A stretch of 64,000 nt of DNA from NCBI RefSeq assembly GCF_022414535.1, contig NZ_JADWYM010000006.1:1-64000 (forward strand), in the 5' to 3' direction. Every line of letters begins with the position of its first letter. Position 1 is the first letter of the stretch. This document shows positions 1 to 7,702 of the stretch, piece by piece. The notes beneath the pieces were generated by a model that made no database searches, had not been told where the DNA came from, and saw only the letters and a list, made by a program, of their open reading frames with translations. Made by a program: the position numbers and the translations under genes. This stretch comes from Streptomyces sp. MUM 2J (GTDB taxonomy: Bacteria; Actinomycetota; Actinomycetes; Streptomycetales; Streptomycetaceae).

Positions 1-67
1 AGCTAAGCCTTACAGCGCCGATGGTACTGCAGGGGGGACCCTGTGGGAGAGTAGGACGCCGCCGAAC
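1..67 (+). rRNA. rrf: 5S ribosomal RNA, 3' part (truncated by window start)
   Basis: The first 67 bases match the conserved 3' half of actinobacterial 5S rRNA, including the loop E/helix IV segment around GATGGTACTGCAGGGGGGAC and the closing GCCGCCGAAC. The 5' half lies outside the window, so this is the end of an rrn operon transcribed into the window. The exact 3' end is estimated from the usual length of about 117-120 nt. Confidence 0.9.
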
Positions 68-78
68 AATTCTTGAGG

Positions 79-109
79 AAACCCCGCACCGGTTCGGTGC
101 GGGGTTTTC
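79..109 (+). terminator. Rho-independent terminator of the rrn operon
   Basis: A 12-bp perfect stem (79-90 pairs with 96-107) with a 5-base loop is followed by T-rich sequence, 12 bases beyond the 5S end. This is the expected end of the ribosomal RNA operon. Confidence 0.88.
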
Positions 110-127
110 TGCGTTTAGGCTCGGGGC

Positions 128-772
128 ATGTACTACGACCTCGTCATCTTCGACAACGACGGTGTACTAGTCGACAGCGAGCCCCTGTCCAACCGGCTGC
201 TGGCCGGCTACCTCACCGAGGTCGGGCATCCGACGACGTACGAGGAGTCGGTCCGGGACTACATGGGGTCGGCGATGCACCGGATCCACGAACTGGTCCT
301 GGAGCGGACGGGACAGCACCTCCCGGAGGACTTCGACGACGTCTTCCACACGAGGGTCTTCGCGGCCTTCGAACACGAGCTGGAGCCCGTGGCCGGGGTG
401 ACGGGCGTGCTGGAGAAGCTGGCTGCGGACGGTGTGCCGTACTGCGTGGCCTCGTCCGGGAGCCATGAGCGGATCCGGGTGGGGCATCGGAAGACGGGGC
501 TGGACCGGTGGTTCGGGGACGGGCGGGTCTTCAGCGCGCAGGACGTGGGGCGGGGGAAGCCCGCCCCGGACCTGTTCCTGCACGCCGCGGAGCGGATGGG
601 GGTCCCACCGCAGCGGTGCGTGGTCGTCGAGGACTCCCCGCTGGGGGTGCAGGCGGGCGTGGCGGCGGGAATGGACGTGTACGGGTTCACCGCCATGACT
701 GCGGCCGAGAAGCTCGCGGGTGCCAGCCGACTCTTCGCGGACATGGGGGAGTTGGCCGGCCTGCTGCTCTGA
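128..772 (+). CDS. HAD-superfamily hydrolase (beta-phosphoglucomutase/phosphatase-like)
   Basis: 214 residues. The N-terminus has the HAD motif I aspartates (IFDNDGVLVDSE, D9 and D11). Motif II is the SSGS loop near residue 110, the conserved Lys is in GRGKPAPDLF, and motif IV is VVEDSPLGVQAG. The helical cap between motifs I and II (residues 15-90) is typical of subfamily I HADs that act on sugar phosphates or phosphoglycolate-like substrates. The substrate cannot be told from sequence. The ATG lies only 19 bases past the rrn terminator and has no strong Shine-Dalgarno, so it may have its own very short leader. The length is normal for the family. Confidence 0.88.
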   Translation: MYYDLVIFDNDGVLVDSEPLSNRLLAGYLTEVGHPTTYEESVRDYMGSAMHRIHELVLERTGQHLPEDFDDVFHTRVFAAFEHELEPVAGVTGVLEKLAADGVPYCVASSGSHERIRVGHRKTGLDRWFGDGRVFSAQDVGRGKPAPDLFLHAAERMGVPPQRCVVVEDSPLGVQAGVAAGMDVYGFTAMTAAEKLAGASRLFADMGELAGLLL

Positions 773-1222
773 CGCCGCTGCCGTGCTCGGCGCGCGGCCC
801 GTCTGCGGCCCCGGTGTGGCCCGCACGTGACGAGCTGGCGCCGGCCGACCGACCATGGTCACGCTGACGTCCGGACGGGCGCCGGGTACGCCGCGCACAC
901 GCCGCCCCGCATCGCCGAGGCGGCCGCCCGCGTCGCCGAGTGCCTGCCCGACCGGCGTTCGCCGGAGGAAGCGAGTGACTTCGTAGGCCTCCGGGGCGCA
1001 CGGGGGCACGGGGGCCGCGGTCGGCGGCCGGGTGCGTGGTGAGCGGCGGGCCGGCCGTGGAGCCGACGAAGCGGCTGCTGCGGGACGAGGCGGCGGCCGG
1101 GTACGTGTTCGCGGCGAGGTCCGCCCTCGCCGGGTAACACCGCCTCCGTCGGGCAGAGCTGAGGGAAATTCATCTTTGGCCGGATCTACCCACGAGTACC
1201 CCCGAGCCCTACGCTCGCCGCC
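773..1222. other. 450-bp intergenic stretch without a recognisable gene
   Basis: Very GC-rich sequence with short open frames on both strands, none with family motifs or a convincing ribosome binding site. It could be a decayed gene. The last 40 bases should contain the promoter of the following MFS gene. Confidence 0.4.
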
Positions 1223-2446
1223 ATGACTGATGTGCTGCGGCGCGGTAGGACCTCGTTGGCGTTCGGCTTCTGTGCGCAGGGCGTCGCGTTCGCGCTGCTC
1301 GTGACACGCATTCCGGCCATCCAGGACCGGTACGGCGTCTCCGACGCGCTGCTGCCGGCGTTCCTGGCCGCCGTTCCGGTCCTGGCCGGCATCGGCAGCG
1401 TGACGACCGAACGGCTGGTCCGCCGGATCCCGCCCAGCCGGGTGCTGCGCTGGTCCCAGCCGATCGTCCTGCTGGCGCTGCTGGGCGTCGGGGCGGGGCG
1501 GGAGATGGTGGAGCTGGCGGCGGCGCTGGCCGCGTTCGGGCTGGCGGTGGGGGCGCTGGACGCCTCGATGAACATGCTCGGGGTGAGTCTGCAGCGCCAG
1601 TACGGGCGCAGCATCATGCTCAGTTTCCACGCCGCGTACAGCCTGGGCGGCATCGTGGGAGCCTCACTGGCGTGGGCGGGGGCGCACTGGCACCTGGCGT
1701 TGTTCGTGTCGTACCTGCCGGTGGTGGCGGTGCTGCTGCCCGCGGCGCTGGTGGGGAGCCGGTGGTACGTCGACGGGAACGCCGGAGGCGGCCCGGTGCC
1801 GGACGCGGGCGGCGCGGACGCGGGCGGCGGGCTGGTCTTCCGGGCGCTGCTGCCGTTGTGCCTGGTGATGACGTTCGCGTACATCGGGGACTCGACGGTC
1901 TCCAACTGGAGCGCGAAGTACCTTCAGGACGTGCTGGGCGGCAGTGAGCAGCTGGCGACGGTGCCGTTCAACGTGTACATGGTGACCACGCTGCTGGGGC
2001 GGGCCATCGGGGACTTCGGGGTGCGGCGGTTCGGGGCGGTGACGGTCGTCCGGGTGGGGGCGCTGGTGGCGGCTGCCGGGTTCGCGGTGGTGGCCGGGGC
2101 GCCGGGGGCGTGGGTCGGGATGCTCGGTTTCACCCTGCTGGGGCTGGGGCTGTGCGTGATCGTGCCCCAGACCTTCGCGGCGGCCGGGCGGCTGTTCCCG
2201 GGGGCGTCGGACGCGGCGGTCGCACGGCTCAACGTCTTCAACTATGTCGGCTTCCTGGTGGGTTCGCCGCTGGTGGGTGTCCTCGGGGACCTGTGGAACT
2301 ACCGCTGGGCGATGCTCGTGCCGATGACGTTGGTGCTGGTGACGCTCGCCTACGCCCGGTCGTTCGCCGCTCGGCCGGACCGATACGGTGGCGGGCATGA
2401 GCGGCGGCGCACAGCTGATGTGGGACGAGGCAGTGACGGGCTATGA
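1223..2446 (+). CDS. MFS transporter
   Basis: 407 residues with about 12 hydrophobic segments spread over the whole length in two halves, joined by a more polar Gly/Ala/Asp-rich loop near residues 185-210. This is the usual layout of a major facilitator superfamily permease. A conserved-loop-like stretch (GRAIGDFGVRRFG) starts the second half. The ATG at 1223 gives MTDVLRRGRTSLAFGF and has no clear Shine-Dalgarno, so the mRNA may be leaderless or nearly so. The 3' end overlaps the next gene by 50 bases in another frame, suggesting cotranscription with the AcuC-like gene. Substrate unknown; sugar or drug transport are both possible. Confidence 0.85.
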   Translation: MTDVLRRGRTSLAFGFCAQGVAFALLVTRIPAIQDRYGVSDALLPAFLAAVPVLAGIGSVTTERLVRRIPPSRVLRWSQPIVLLALLGVGAGREMVELAAALAAFGLAVGALDASMNMLGVSLQRQYGRSIMLSFHAAYSLGGIVGASLAWAGAHWHLALFVSYLPVVAVLLPAALVGSRWYVDGNAGGGPVPDAGGADAGGGLVFRALLPLCLVMTFAYIGDSTVSNWSAKYLQDVLGGSEQLATVPFNVYMVTTLLGRAIGDFGVRRFGAVTVVRVGALVAAAGFAVVAGAPGAWVGMLGFTLLGLGLCVIVPQTFAAAGRLFPGASDAAVARLNVFNYVGFLVGSPLVGVLGDLWNYRWAMLVPMTLVLVTLAYARSFAARPDRYGGGHERRRTADVGRGSDGL

Positions 2447-3569
2447 CTTCGGTCCGGACCATCCGATGGATCCGGTCCGGCTGGCCCTGACGAAACGGCT
2501 GGTGGACGCCTTCGGGCTGGACCGGGACGTGGACGTGGTGGCGGCGAAGCCGGCCGGTGAGTCGACGCTGCGGCTCGTCCACCGGGAGGACTACATCGCG
2601 GCCGTGAGGGCGGCGTCCGAGGACCCGGGGGCGGCCGACCAGGGGTACGGGCTGGGGACGATGGACGATCCCGCCTTCGCCGGGATGCACGAGGTCTCGG
2701 CGCTGATCGCCGGGCAGTCGGTGGGGGCTGCGGAGGCCGTGTGGCGCGGGGAGGTGCTGCACGCGGTGAACTTCGCGGGCGGGCTGCACCACGCCATGCC
2801 GGCGGCGGCGTCCGGGTTCTGCATCTACAACGACGCCGCGCTGGCGATCGCGCGGCTGCTGGAGCTGGGGGCGGAACGGGTGGCGTACGTCGACGTGGAC
2901 GTGCACCACGGCGACGGGGTGCAGGCGGCGTTCTGGGACGATCCGCGGGTGCTGACGGTCTCGCTGCACGAACATCCGCGGACGTTGTTCCCGCAGACCG
3001 GATGGCCGGAGGAGACGGGGGCGGACGCCGCGGAGGGGTCGGCGGCGAACGTGGCGCTGCCCGCCGGCACCGGGGACGCGGGGTGGCTGCGGGCGTTCCA
3101 CGCGGTGGTCCCTGAGCTGCTGGCCGACTTCCGGCCGCAGGTGCTGGTGTCCCAGCACGGCGCCGACACGCACTTCGAGGACCCGCTGGCTCATCTGGCG
3201 GTGTCGCTGGACGCGCAGCGGGCGGTGCACGCGGCGTGCCACGACCTGGCGCACCGGTACGCCGACGGGCGCTGGGTGGCGCTGGGCGGCGGGGGATACG
3301 CCGTGGTGGACGTCGTGCCGCGGTCGTGGACGCATCTGGTGGGGATCGCCGCGGGGCGGCCGATCGAGCCGGAGACGGTGACACCGGATTCCTGGAGGCA
3401 GGCGGTCTTCGCGCGGACCCGGCAGTTGGCGCCCGGGCGGATGACGGACGGCCGGTGGCCGGTGGCGTGGGCCGACTGGGAGTCGGGGTACGACCCCGCC
3501 GACCGGTTGGACCAGGCGGTGCTCGCGACGCGGCGTGCGGTGTTTCCGCTGCGGGGGCTGCTGGCCTGA
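2397..3569 (+). CDS. acuC: AcuC-like histone deacetylase family protein (acetoin utilization)
   Basis: 390 residues with the class I/II deacetylase fold signatures: WDEAVTGYDFGPDHPMDPVR at the N-terminus, GGLHHA, the zinc site YVDVDVHHGDGVQ, SQHGADTHFEDPL, and GGGGYA near residue 300. Members remove acetyl groups from lysines. In Bacillus AcuC deacetylates acetyl-CoA synthetase, so a role in acetyl-CoA control is inferred, not shown. ATG 2397 (MSGGAQLMW) was chosen; an in-frame GTG three codons earlier (2388) is also possible. The start lies inside the MFS gene, so the two are probably cotranscribed. The length is normal for the family. Confidence 0.88.
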   Translation: MSGGAQLMWDEAVTGYDFGPDHPMDPVRLALTKRLVDAFGLDRDVDVVAAKPAGESTLRLVHREDYIAAVRAASEDPGAADQGYGLGTMDDPAFAGMHEVSALIAGQSVGAAEAVWRGEVLHAVNFAGGLHHAMPAAASGFCIYNDAALAIARLLELGAERVAYVDVDVHHGDGVQAAFWDDPRVLTVSLHEHPRTLFPQTGWPEETGADAAEGSAANVALPAGTGDAGWLRAFHAVVPELLADFRPQVLVSQHGADTHFEDPLAHLAVSLDAQRAVHAACHDLAHRYADGRWVALGGGGYAVVDVVPRSWTHLVGIAAGRPIEPETVTPDSWRQAVFARTRQLAPGRMTDGRWPVAWADWESGYDPADRLDQAVLATRRAVFPLRGLLA

Positions 3570-3753
3570 GGGGGCCGGCCGTCCCCGTACGGCATCGGCG
3601 CCCTGCGGACGCGGGGACGGGGCGCTGACGCCCGCGGGCGCCTGGAGGGGAGGGGGGTGACGTCACGGCGGCGCGGAAAACCGTTACGCCGACCGTGGGG
3701 TGTTTTCCCGGTTCCGGCCGTTCGCGGGTGCGGGGTGCGCCAGCATCGCTGGC

Positions 3754-4581
3754 GTGTCGAGCGGCGTGCTGAGCGTGCGGGCCTTGCGGGCCCACCTTCT
3801 CGCGTCCCGGATCGCCGGGGTCGTGGCCACGTCGCGGGAGACGAGTCTGCGGAGCTATCGGCTGTTCGCGGCCCGTGACCCCCGGGCCCTGATGGGTATC
3901 GATCCGCAGTGTGCGTGGAGTGTGCGGGATCTGATCGGGTTGATGGCCGAGAAATGCGGGGTTTCGGCCGATCCCCGCTTCGCTTCGGGTCATGATGTGA
4001 TTGACCCCGAGCGGACCCTGGCTGCCCTCGACGCCTTCGCCGGGCGGCTGGCCGTCGCGGCCCGGGGCGGTGCCTCGGTCCTGATCGGCACCGGTCACCC
4101 GCACCGGCTCTTGGGTTTCTACGCCGCGCTCGCAGACGGTCTGTCGGCGGCGGGATGTACGGTCCTCACCCCGGCGCAGGGTCGCTGTGTCGACATAACG
4201 ACCCGGTTCGGCCTACGCACGTACAACCTCGACTACGTACGGGGAGTCGCGCTGCTACGGGAACCCGGGCCGCAGCGCCCCGGTTGTGCGACCGGCGCGC
4301 ACTCGCACTCACCGCTGCCCGTCCGGACGGCCCTGGTCGGTGCGGCCGAGGCCGGCGGGGTGCTGCCCGACCTCGTCGTCGGGGATCACGGATGGGTCTG
4401 CGGGGCAGGTCAGCTGGGGTTTGAGGCCATTGGGCTGGCCGATACGGATGACCCCGCGCTCTTTGTGGGGGAGGCCGAGGGGGTCGTGTCCGTCGCCGTT
4501 CCCCTTGATGATGCCGTGCGGGCTGATTACTACCTGCCGCTGACCCGCTACGTACTCAATCAAGCGTGTCTGTCACAGTAG
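3754..4581 (+). CDS. Phosphatase-like protein conserved in streptomycetes
   Basis: 275 residues from GTG 3754 (VSSGVLSVRALRAHLL). I recognise this as the streptomycete protein usually annotated simply as phosphatase. Landmarks are the N-terminal LRSYRLFAARDPRALMGIDPQ, the internal GTGHPHRLLGFYAAL, a TRFGLRTYNLDYVRGVALL segment, and VVGDHGWVCGAGQLG followed by ADTDDPALFVGEAEG. No signal peptide or membrane span is visible. The catalytic mechanism is not evident from motifs. Two closely spaced GTG codons (3754 and 3766) compete as starts and neither has a good ribosome binding site; a longer ATG-initiated version starts at 3700. Confidence 0.7.
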   Translation: MSSGVLSVRALRAHLLASRIAGVVATSRETSLRSYRLFAARDPRALMGIDPQCAWSVRDLIGLMAEKCGVSADPRFASGHDVIDPERTLAALDAFAGRLAVAARGGASVLIGTGHPHRLLGFYAALADGLSAAGCTVLTPAQGRCVDITTRFGLRTYNLDYVRGVALLREPGPQRPGCATGAHSHSPLPVRTALVGAAEAGGVLPDLVVGDHGWVCGAGQLGFEAIGLADTDDPALFVGEAEGVVSVAVPLDDAVRADYYLPLTRYVLNQACLSQ

Positions 4582-4710
4582 GCCGCCGATGGGTGCACCT
4601 CTTCCCCACTCGCATCACCCGCCCCTAGTCTGGGGAGTGAGCACGCAACGACGAAGAGTCACCGGAAGGGGAAGCCGGTGGCCGTCGAGTGCGGAAGGTT
4701 CAGGTGTGTC

Positions 4711-4920
4711 ATGGCTGCAGACCAGAGGCCTCTGAGCGAGGTTCAGTTCCTTACCGTGGCGGAGGTCGCCTCGGTGATGCGAGTGTCGAAGATGACCGTG
4801 TACCGCTTGGTGCACAGCGGTCATCTGCCCGCGATCCGGGTGGGGCGGTCCTTCCGCGTCCCCGAGAACGCGGTTCACGAGTACCTCCGCGAGAGTTATG
4901 TGGGGGTGGACACGGCGTGA
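4711..4920 (+). CDS. Small excisionase/MerR-like helix-turn-helix protein (BldC-like size class)
   Basis: 69 residues, consisting almost entirely of one winged HTH of the excisionase/MerR N-terminal type: FLTVAEVASVMRVSKMTVYRLVHSGHLPAIRVGRSFRVPENAVHEYL. It should bind DNA, probably cooperatively on repeats as BldC does. It sits upstream of the bS22 gene in streptomycetes; I recall the coelicolor orthologue being called BdtA but am not certain enough to assign the symbol. The ATG at 4711 is preceded by GGAAGG with a long spacer. A GTG at 4678 in the same frame has a better Shine-Dalgarno (GGAAGGGGA, 5 bases away) and would add 11 residues. Confidence 0.85.
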   Translation: MAADQRPLSEVQFLTVAEVASVMRVSKMTVYRLVHSGHLPAIRVGRSFRVPENAVHEYLRESYVGVDTA

Positions 4921-5119
4921 CGGCTGCCTCGGGGAGGCCGCTGAGCGGCGGGAACGACGGCTTCGGCCGTGGTCCCGACGATCAGAACAGGGCACTTCCG
5001 GTCTCCCCGAAGTCCCTCGATTACGACCTCGGCGCTCGGACGGGTAGGCTAGCCCCTCGTAGGTCGTGTGGGCCCATGGCGCCCAAACACCGAGTGATGA
5101 GAAGTGAGCGAGGGTAGTC

Positions 5120-5218
5120 GTGGGCTCTGTTATCAAGAAGCGGCGCAAGCGGATGGCCAAGAAGAAGCACCGCAAGCTGCTCAAGCGCACGCGCGTCCAG
5201 CGTCGCAACAAGAAGTAG
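5120..5218 (+). CDS. Small ribosomal protein bS22-like (AURKAIP1/COX24 domain), 32 aa
   Basis: A 32-codon gene encoding a Lys/Arg-dominated peptide that starts [19 protein letters not shown] and ends QRRNKK. This is the actinobacterial bS22 protein, related to the mitochondrial AURKAIP1/COX24 domain and bound to the 30S subunit. The GTG start has GAGGG five bases upstream. It is followed 32 bases later by a strong terminator-like hairpin. Length, charge and position downstream of the small HTH gene all fit the family. Confidence 0.9.
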   Translation: MGSVIKKRRKRMAKKKHRKLLKRTRVQRRNKK

Positions 5219-5250
5219 GCGACGACGCACGAGCGTGCCGCGTCTGTCCT

Positions 5251-5282
5251 GTGGCCCCCCACCGCATCCGGTGGGGGGCCAC
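5251..5282 (+). terminator. Strong hairpin terminator after bS22
   Basis: A 14-bp perfect GC-rich stem (5251-5264 with 5269-5282) with a CATC loop and no T-tract. U-less hairpin terminators of this sort are common in Streptomyces. Confidence 0.75.
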
Positions 5283-5423
5283 AGCCGTATCGCGTGTCCT
5301 CCTCCCGGCTGTTTCTCGTCACTTCATGCATCGGGTGGTCATCACAGTGCAACACCGACCCGCTAAGTTGGCGGCACGGGGGAACGCGGGCTAGGTACGA
5401 GGTCGAGAAGGAAGGCGCTGATC

Positions 5424-6485
5424 TTGGGAAAGATCGTGCTCGTGACCGGGGCGGCCCGTCCGCTGGGAGGCCGTTTCGTCCGGCGTATCCAGCGTGACCC
5501 GCAGGTGGACCGGGTGATCGCCGTGGACGCGGTGCAGCCCGAGCACCATCTGGGCGGCGCGGACTTCGTCCGGGCGGACATCCGGCAGTCCGCCATCGCC
5601 CGCGTGCTCGCGGAGACGGGCGCGGACACGGTCGTGCACATGGACATCACCGCGACCGCCCTGGGCAGCGGCAGCCGGGCCACGGTCAAGGAGACCAACG
5701 TCATCGGCACCATGCAGCTGCTCGGCGCCTGCCAGAAGTCGCCGGCCGTGAAGCGGCTGGTCGTGAAGTCCAGCACCAACGTGTACGGCTCCGCGCCCCG
5801 CGATCCGGCCGTGTTCACCGAGACGACCCCGCCCAAGTCGCTGCCCAGCGGCGGCTTCGCCAAGGACACCGTCGAGGCCGAGGGCTACGTCCGCGGCTTC
5901 GCCCGGCGACGGCCGGACGTCGCGGTGTGCGTGCTGCGCTTCGCCAACATCCTCGGCCCCAGCGTCGACACCCCACTCGCCTCGTACTTCTCGCTGCCGG
6001 TCCTGCCGACCGTGTTCGGCTACGACCCGCGGCTGCAGTTCGCCCACGAGGACGACGTGATCGAGGTGCTGCGCGTCGCCTCCCACGAGCCGGAGCGGGG
6101 CACGCTCAACAGCGGCACCTTCAACATCGCCGGCGACGGCGTCCTGCTGCTCTCCCAGTGCTCCCGCCGGCTGGGCCGACCCACCGTCCCCTTGCTGCTG
6201 CCCGCCGTGACGTGGGCGGGCTCCCTGGTGCGTACGCTGGGGATGACGGACTTCTCTCCCGAACAGATCCGGCTGCTCACCCACGGCCGGGTCGTGGACA
6301 CCACGCAGATGCGCGAGACGCTGGGATTCAAGCCGAAGTACACGACGGCAGAAACGTTCGCGGACTTCGTGCTCAGCCGGGGGCCGGGTCTCCTGCCCCC
6401 CGAGGCCCTTGCGGGGGCCGTCGACCGGATCGCCGCGCTGCCCGTCGCGGGCGGCGGCAAGCCCCCGACGCAGAGCGCCAACTGA
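5424..6485 (+). CDS. NAD-dependent epimerase/dehydratase family protein (extended SDR)
   Basis: 353 residues. The N-terminal Rossmann motif is VLVTGAARPLGGRF, atypical in lacking a clean GxxGxxG but in the right place. It is followed by acidic DAVQPEH, an HMDIT strand, and a mid-region KSSTNVYGS strand. The usual YxxxK catalytic pair is not obvious, so the protein may bind nucleotide-sugar or NAD without standard catalysis. The TTG start is supported by a strong GAAGGAAGG ribosome binding site. The next gene begins 14 bases after the stop, implying an operon with the acyltransferase and a possible role in lipid or cell-envelope chemistry. Confidence 0.82.
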   Translation: MGKIVLVTGAARPLGGRFVRRIQRDPQVDRVIAVDAVQPEHHLGGADFVRADIRQSAIARVLAETGADTVVHMDITATALGSGSRATVKETNVIGTMQLLGACQKSPAVKRLVVKSSTNVYGSAPRDPAVFTETTPPKSLPSGGFAKDTVEAEGYVRGFARRRPDVAVCVLRFANILGPSVDTPLASYFSLPVLPTVFGYDPRLQFAHEDDVIEVLRVASHEPERGTLNSGTFNIAGDGVLLLSQCSRRLGRPTVPLLLPAVTWAGSLVRTLGMTDFSPEQIRLLTHGRVVDTTQMRETLGFKPKYTTAETFADFVLSRGPGLLPPEALAGAVDRIAALPVAGGGKPPTQSAN

Positions 6486-6499
6486 GGAGCGCATCAACG

Positions 6500-7594
6500 A
6501 TGGCGGACGCCAAGGTCATTCCGTTCGACGACGACCGGTCCCGCGGGAGCGCCGTGCAGCGCCCGCAGCGGCGCAGGGGCCCGGGAGGCCGGCGCAAGAG
6601 TGGCGAGCACGTTCCGGTCCGGGACGTGCGCCAGGTGCGTGAGTCGCGGGCGACGGGTGACGTCCAGGCCCTGCCCGGCAGGGACGCCGCGCAGGATGAT
6701 GGCCCTGTGACCCCTGCGACCCCTGAGCCTGCTGAGCAGACGGCGCCCTCCGGCACGGGCCTGGAGCGGCGCATCGCCGGTGGACTGTCGTTCCTGCGCC
6801 GCCGCCTGACCGGGGACTACGAGGTCGACGACTTCGGCTACGACGAGGAGCTCACCGACCAGGTCCTGATGTCCCTGCTGCGCCCGGTGTACGAGAAGTA
6901 CTTCCGGGTCGATGTGAAGGGCATCGAGAACATCCCGGCCGAGGGCGGGGCGCTGATCGTCTCCAACCACTCCGGGACGCTGCCGCTGGACGGCCTGATG
7001 ATGCAGGTCGCCGTGCACGACCACCATCCGGCGGGCCGGCACCTGCGGCTCCTCGCCGCCGACCTGGTGTTCGTCCTGCCGGTCGTCAACGAGCTGGCCC
7101 GCAAGCTCGGCCACACGCTGGCCTGCGCGGAGGACGCCGAGCGGCTGCTGGCGCAGGGCGAGCTGGTCGGGGTGATGCCGGAGGGGTTCAAGGGCATCGG
7201 GAAGCCGTTCAGCGAGCGCTACAAGCTCCAGCGGTTCGGTCGCGGCGGGTTCGTGTCCACGGCGCTGCGGCAGGGTGCTCCGATCATCCCCTGCTCGGTC
7301 GTCGGTGCGGAGGAGATCTACCCGCTGATCGGCAACGCCAAGACGCTGGCCCGGTTGCTGGGGTTCCCGTACTTCCCGCTGACGCCGACCTTCCCGTGGC
7401 TGGGACCGCTCGGGGCGGTTCCGCTGCCGACGAAGTGGACGATCCAGTTCGGTGAGCCGATCCCGACGGACGGCTATCCGCCGGAGGCGGCCGAGGACCC
7501 GATGCTGATGTTCAACCTGACCGACCAGGTCCGCGAGCAGATCCAGCACACGCTGTACAAGCTGCTCGTGCAGCGGCGGTCGGTGTTCTTCTAG
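6500..7594 (+). CDS. Lysophospholipid acyltransferase family protein (PlsC-like)
   Basis: 364 residues from ATG 6500. The first 90 residues are polar, Arg/Pro-rich and probably disordered. An acyltransferase domain follows, with NHSGTLPLDGLM (the NH...D block, here with a six-residue rather than four-residue gap between His and Asp), then VLPVVNELARKLGHT, the second block MPEGFKGIGKPFSERYKLQRFG, and IIPCSVVGAEE. It most resembles the LPLAT/MGAT-like branch and would transfer fatty acyl groups to a lysolipid or glycerolipid at the membrane. It is close-coupled to the upstream epimerase gene. Its transcript would end in the 64-bp palindrome. Confidence 0.85.
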   Translation: MADAKVIPFDDDRSRGSAVQRPQRRRGPGGRRKSGEHVPVRDVRQVRESRATGDVQALPGRDAAQDDGPVTPATPEPAEQTAPSGTGLERRIAGGLSFLRRRLTGDYEVDDFGYDEELTDQVLMSLLRPVYEKYFRVDVKGIENIPAEGGALIVSNHSGTLPLDGLMMQVAVHDHHPAGRHLRLLAADLVFVLPVVNELARKLGHTLACAEDAERLLAQGELVGVMPEGFKGIGKPFSERYKLQRFGRGGFVSTALRQGAPIIPCSVVGAEEIYPLIGNAKTLARLLGFPYFPLTPTFPWLGPLGAVPLPTKWTIQFGEPIPTDGYPPEAAEDPMLMFNLTDQVREQIQHTLYKLLVQRRSVFF

Positions 7595-7628
7595 CGCTTC
7601 GGCGCGCTGCCGCCCACGGCACCCACAG

Positions 7629-7692
7629 CGGCCCGGTACGGCGACGGGGCGCCCCTCCCGCGGGAGGGGCGCCCCGTCGCCGTACCGGGCCG
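7629..7692. terminator. Perfect 64-bp palindrome between convergent genes (bidirectional terminator)
   Basis: The 32 bases from 7629 to 7660 are exactly repeated in inverted orientation from 7661 to 7692, with no loop and no mismatch. It lies between the stop of the acyltransferase gene (7594) and the end of rsbN (7703), where a shared terminator is expected. See the findings for its unusual length. Confidence 0.85.
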
Positions 7693-7702
7693 GGTCACGG
7701 CG

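Noticed and set aside
2350..4104. 584-codon minus-strand open frame
   Set aside because: Arg/Pro-rich translation with no motifs, opposite the AcuC-like and phosphatase-like genes.
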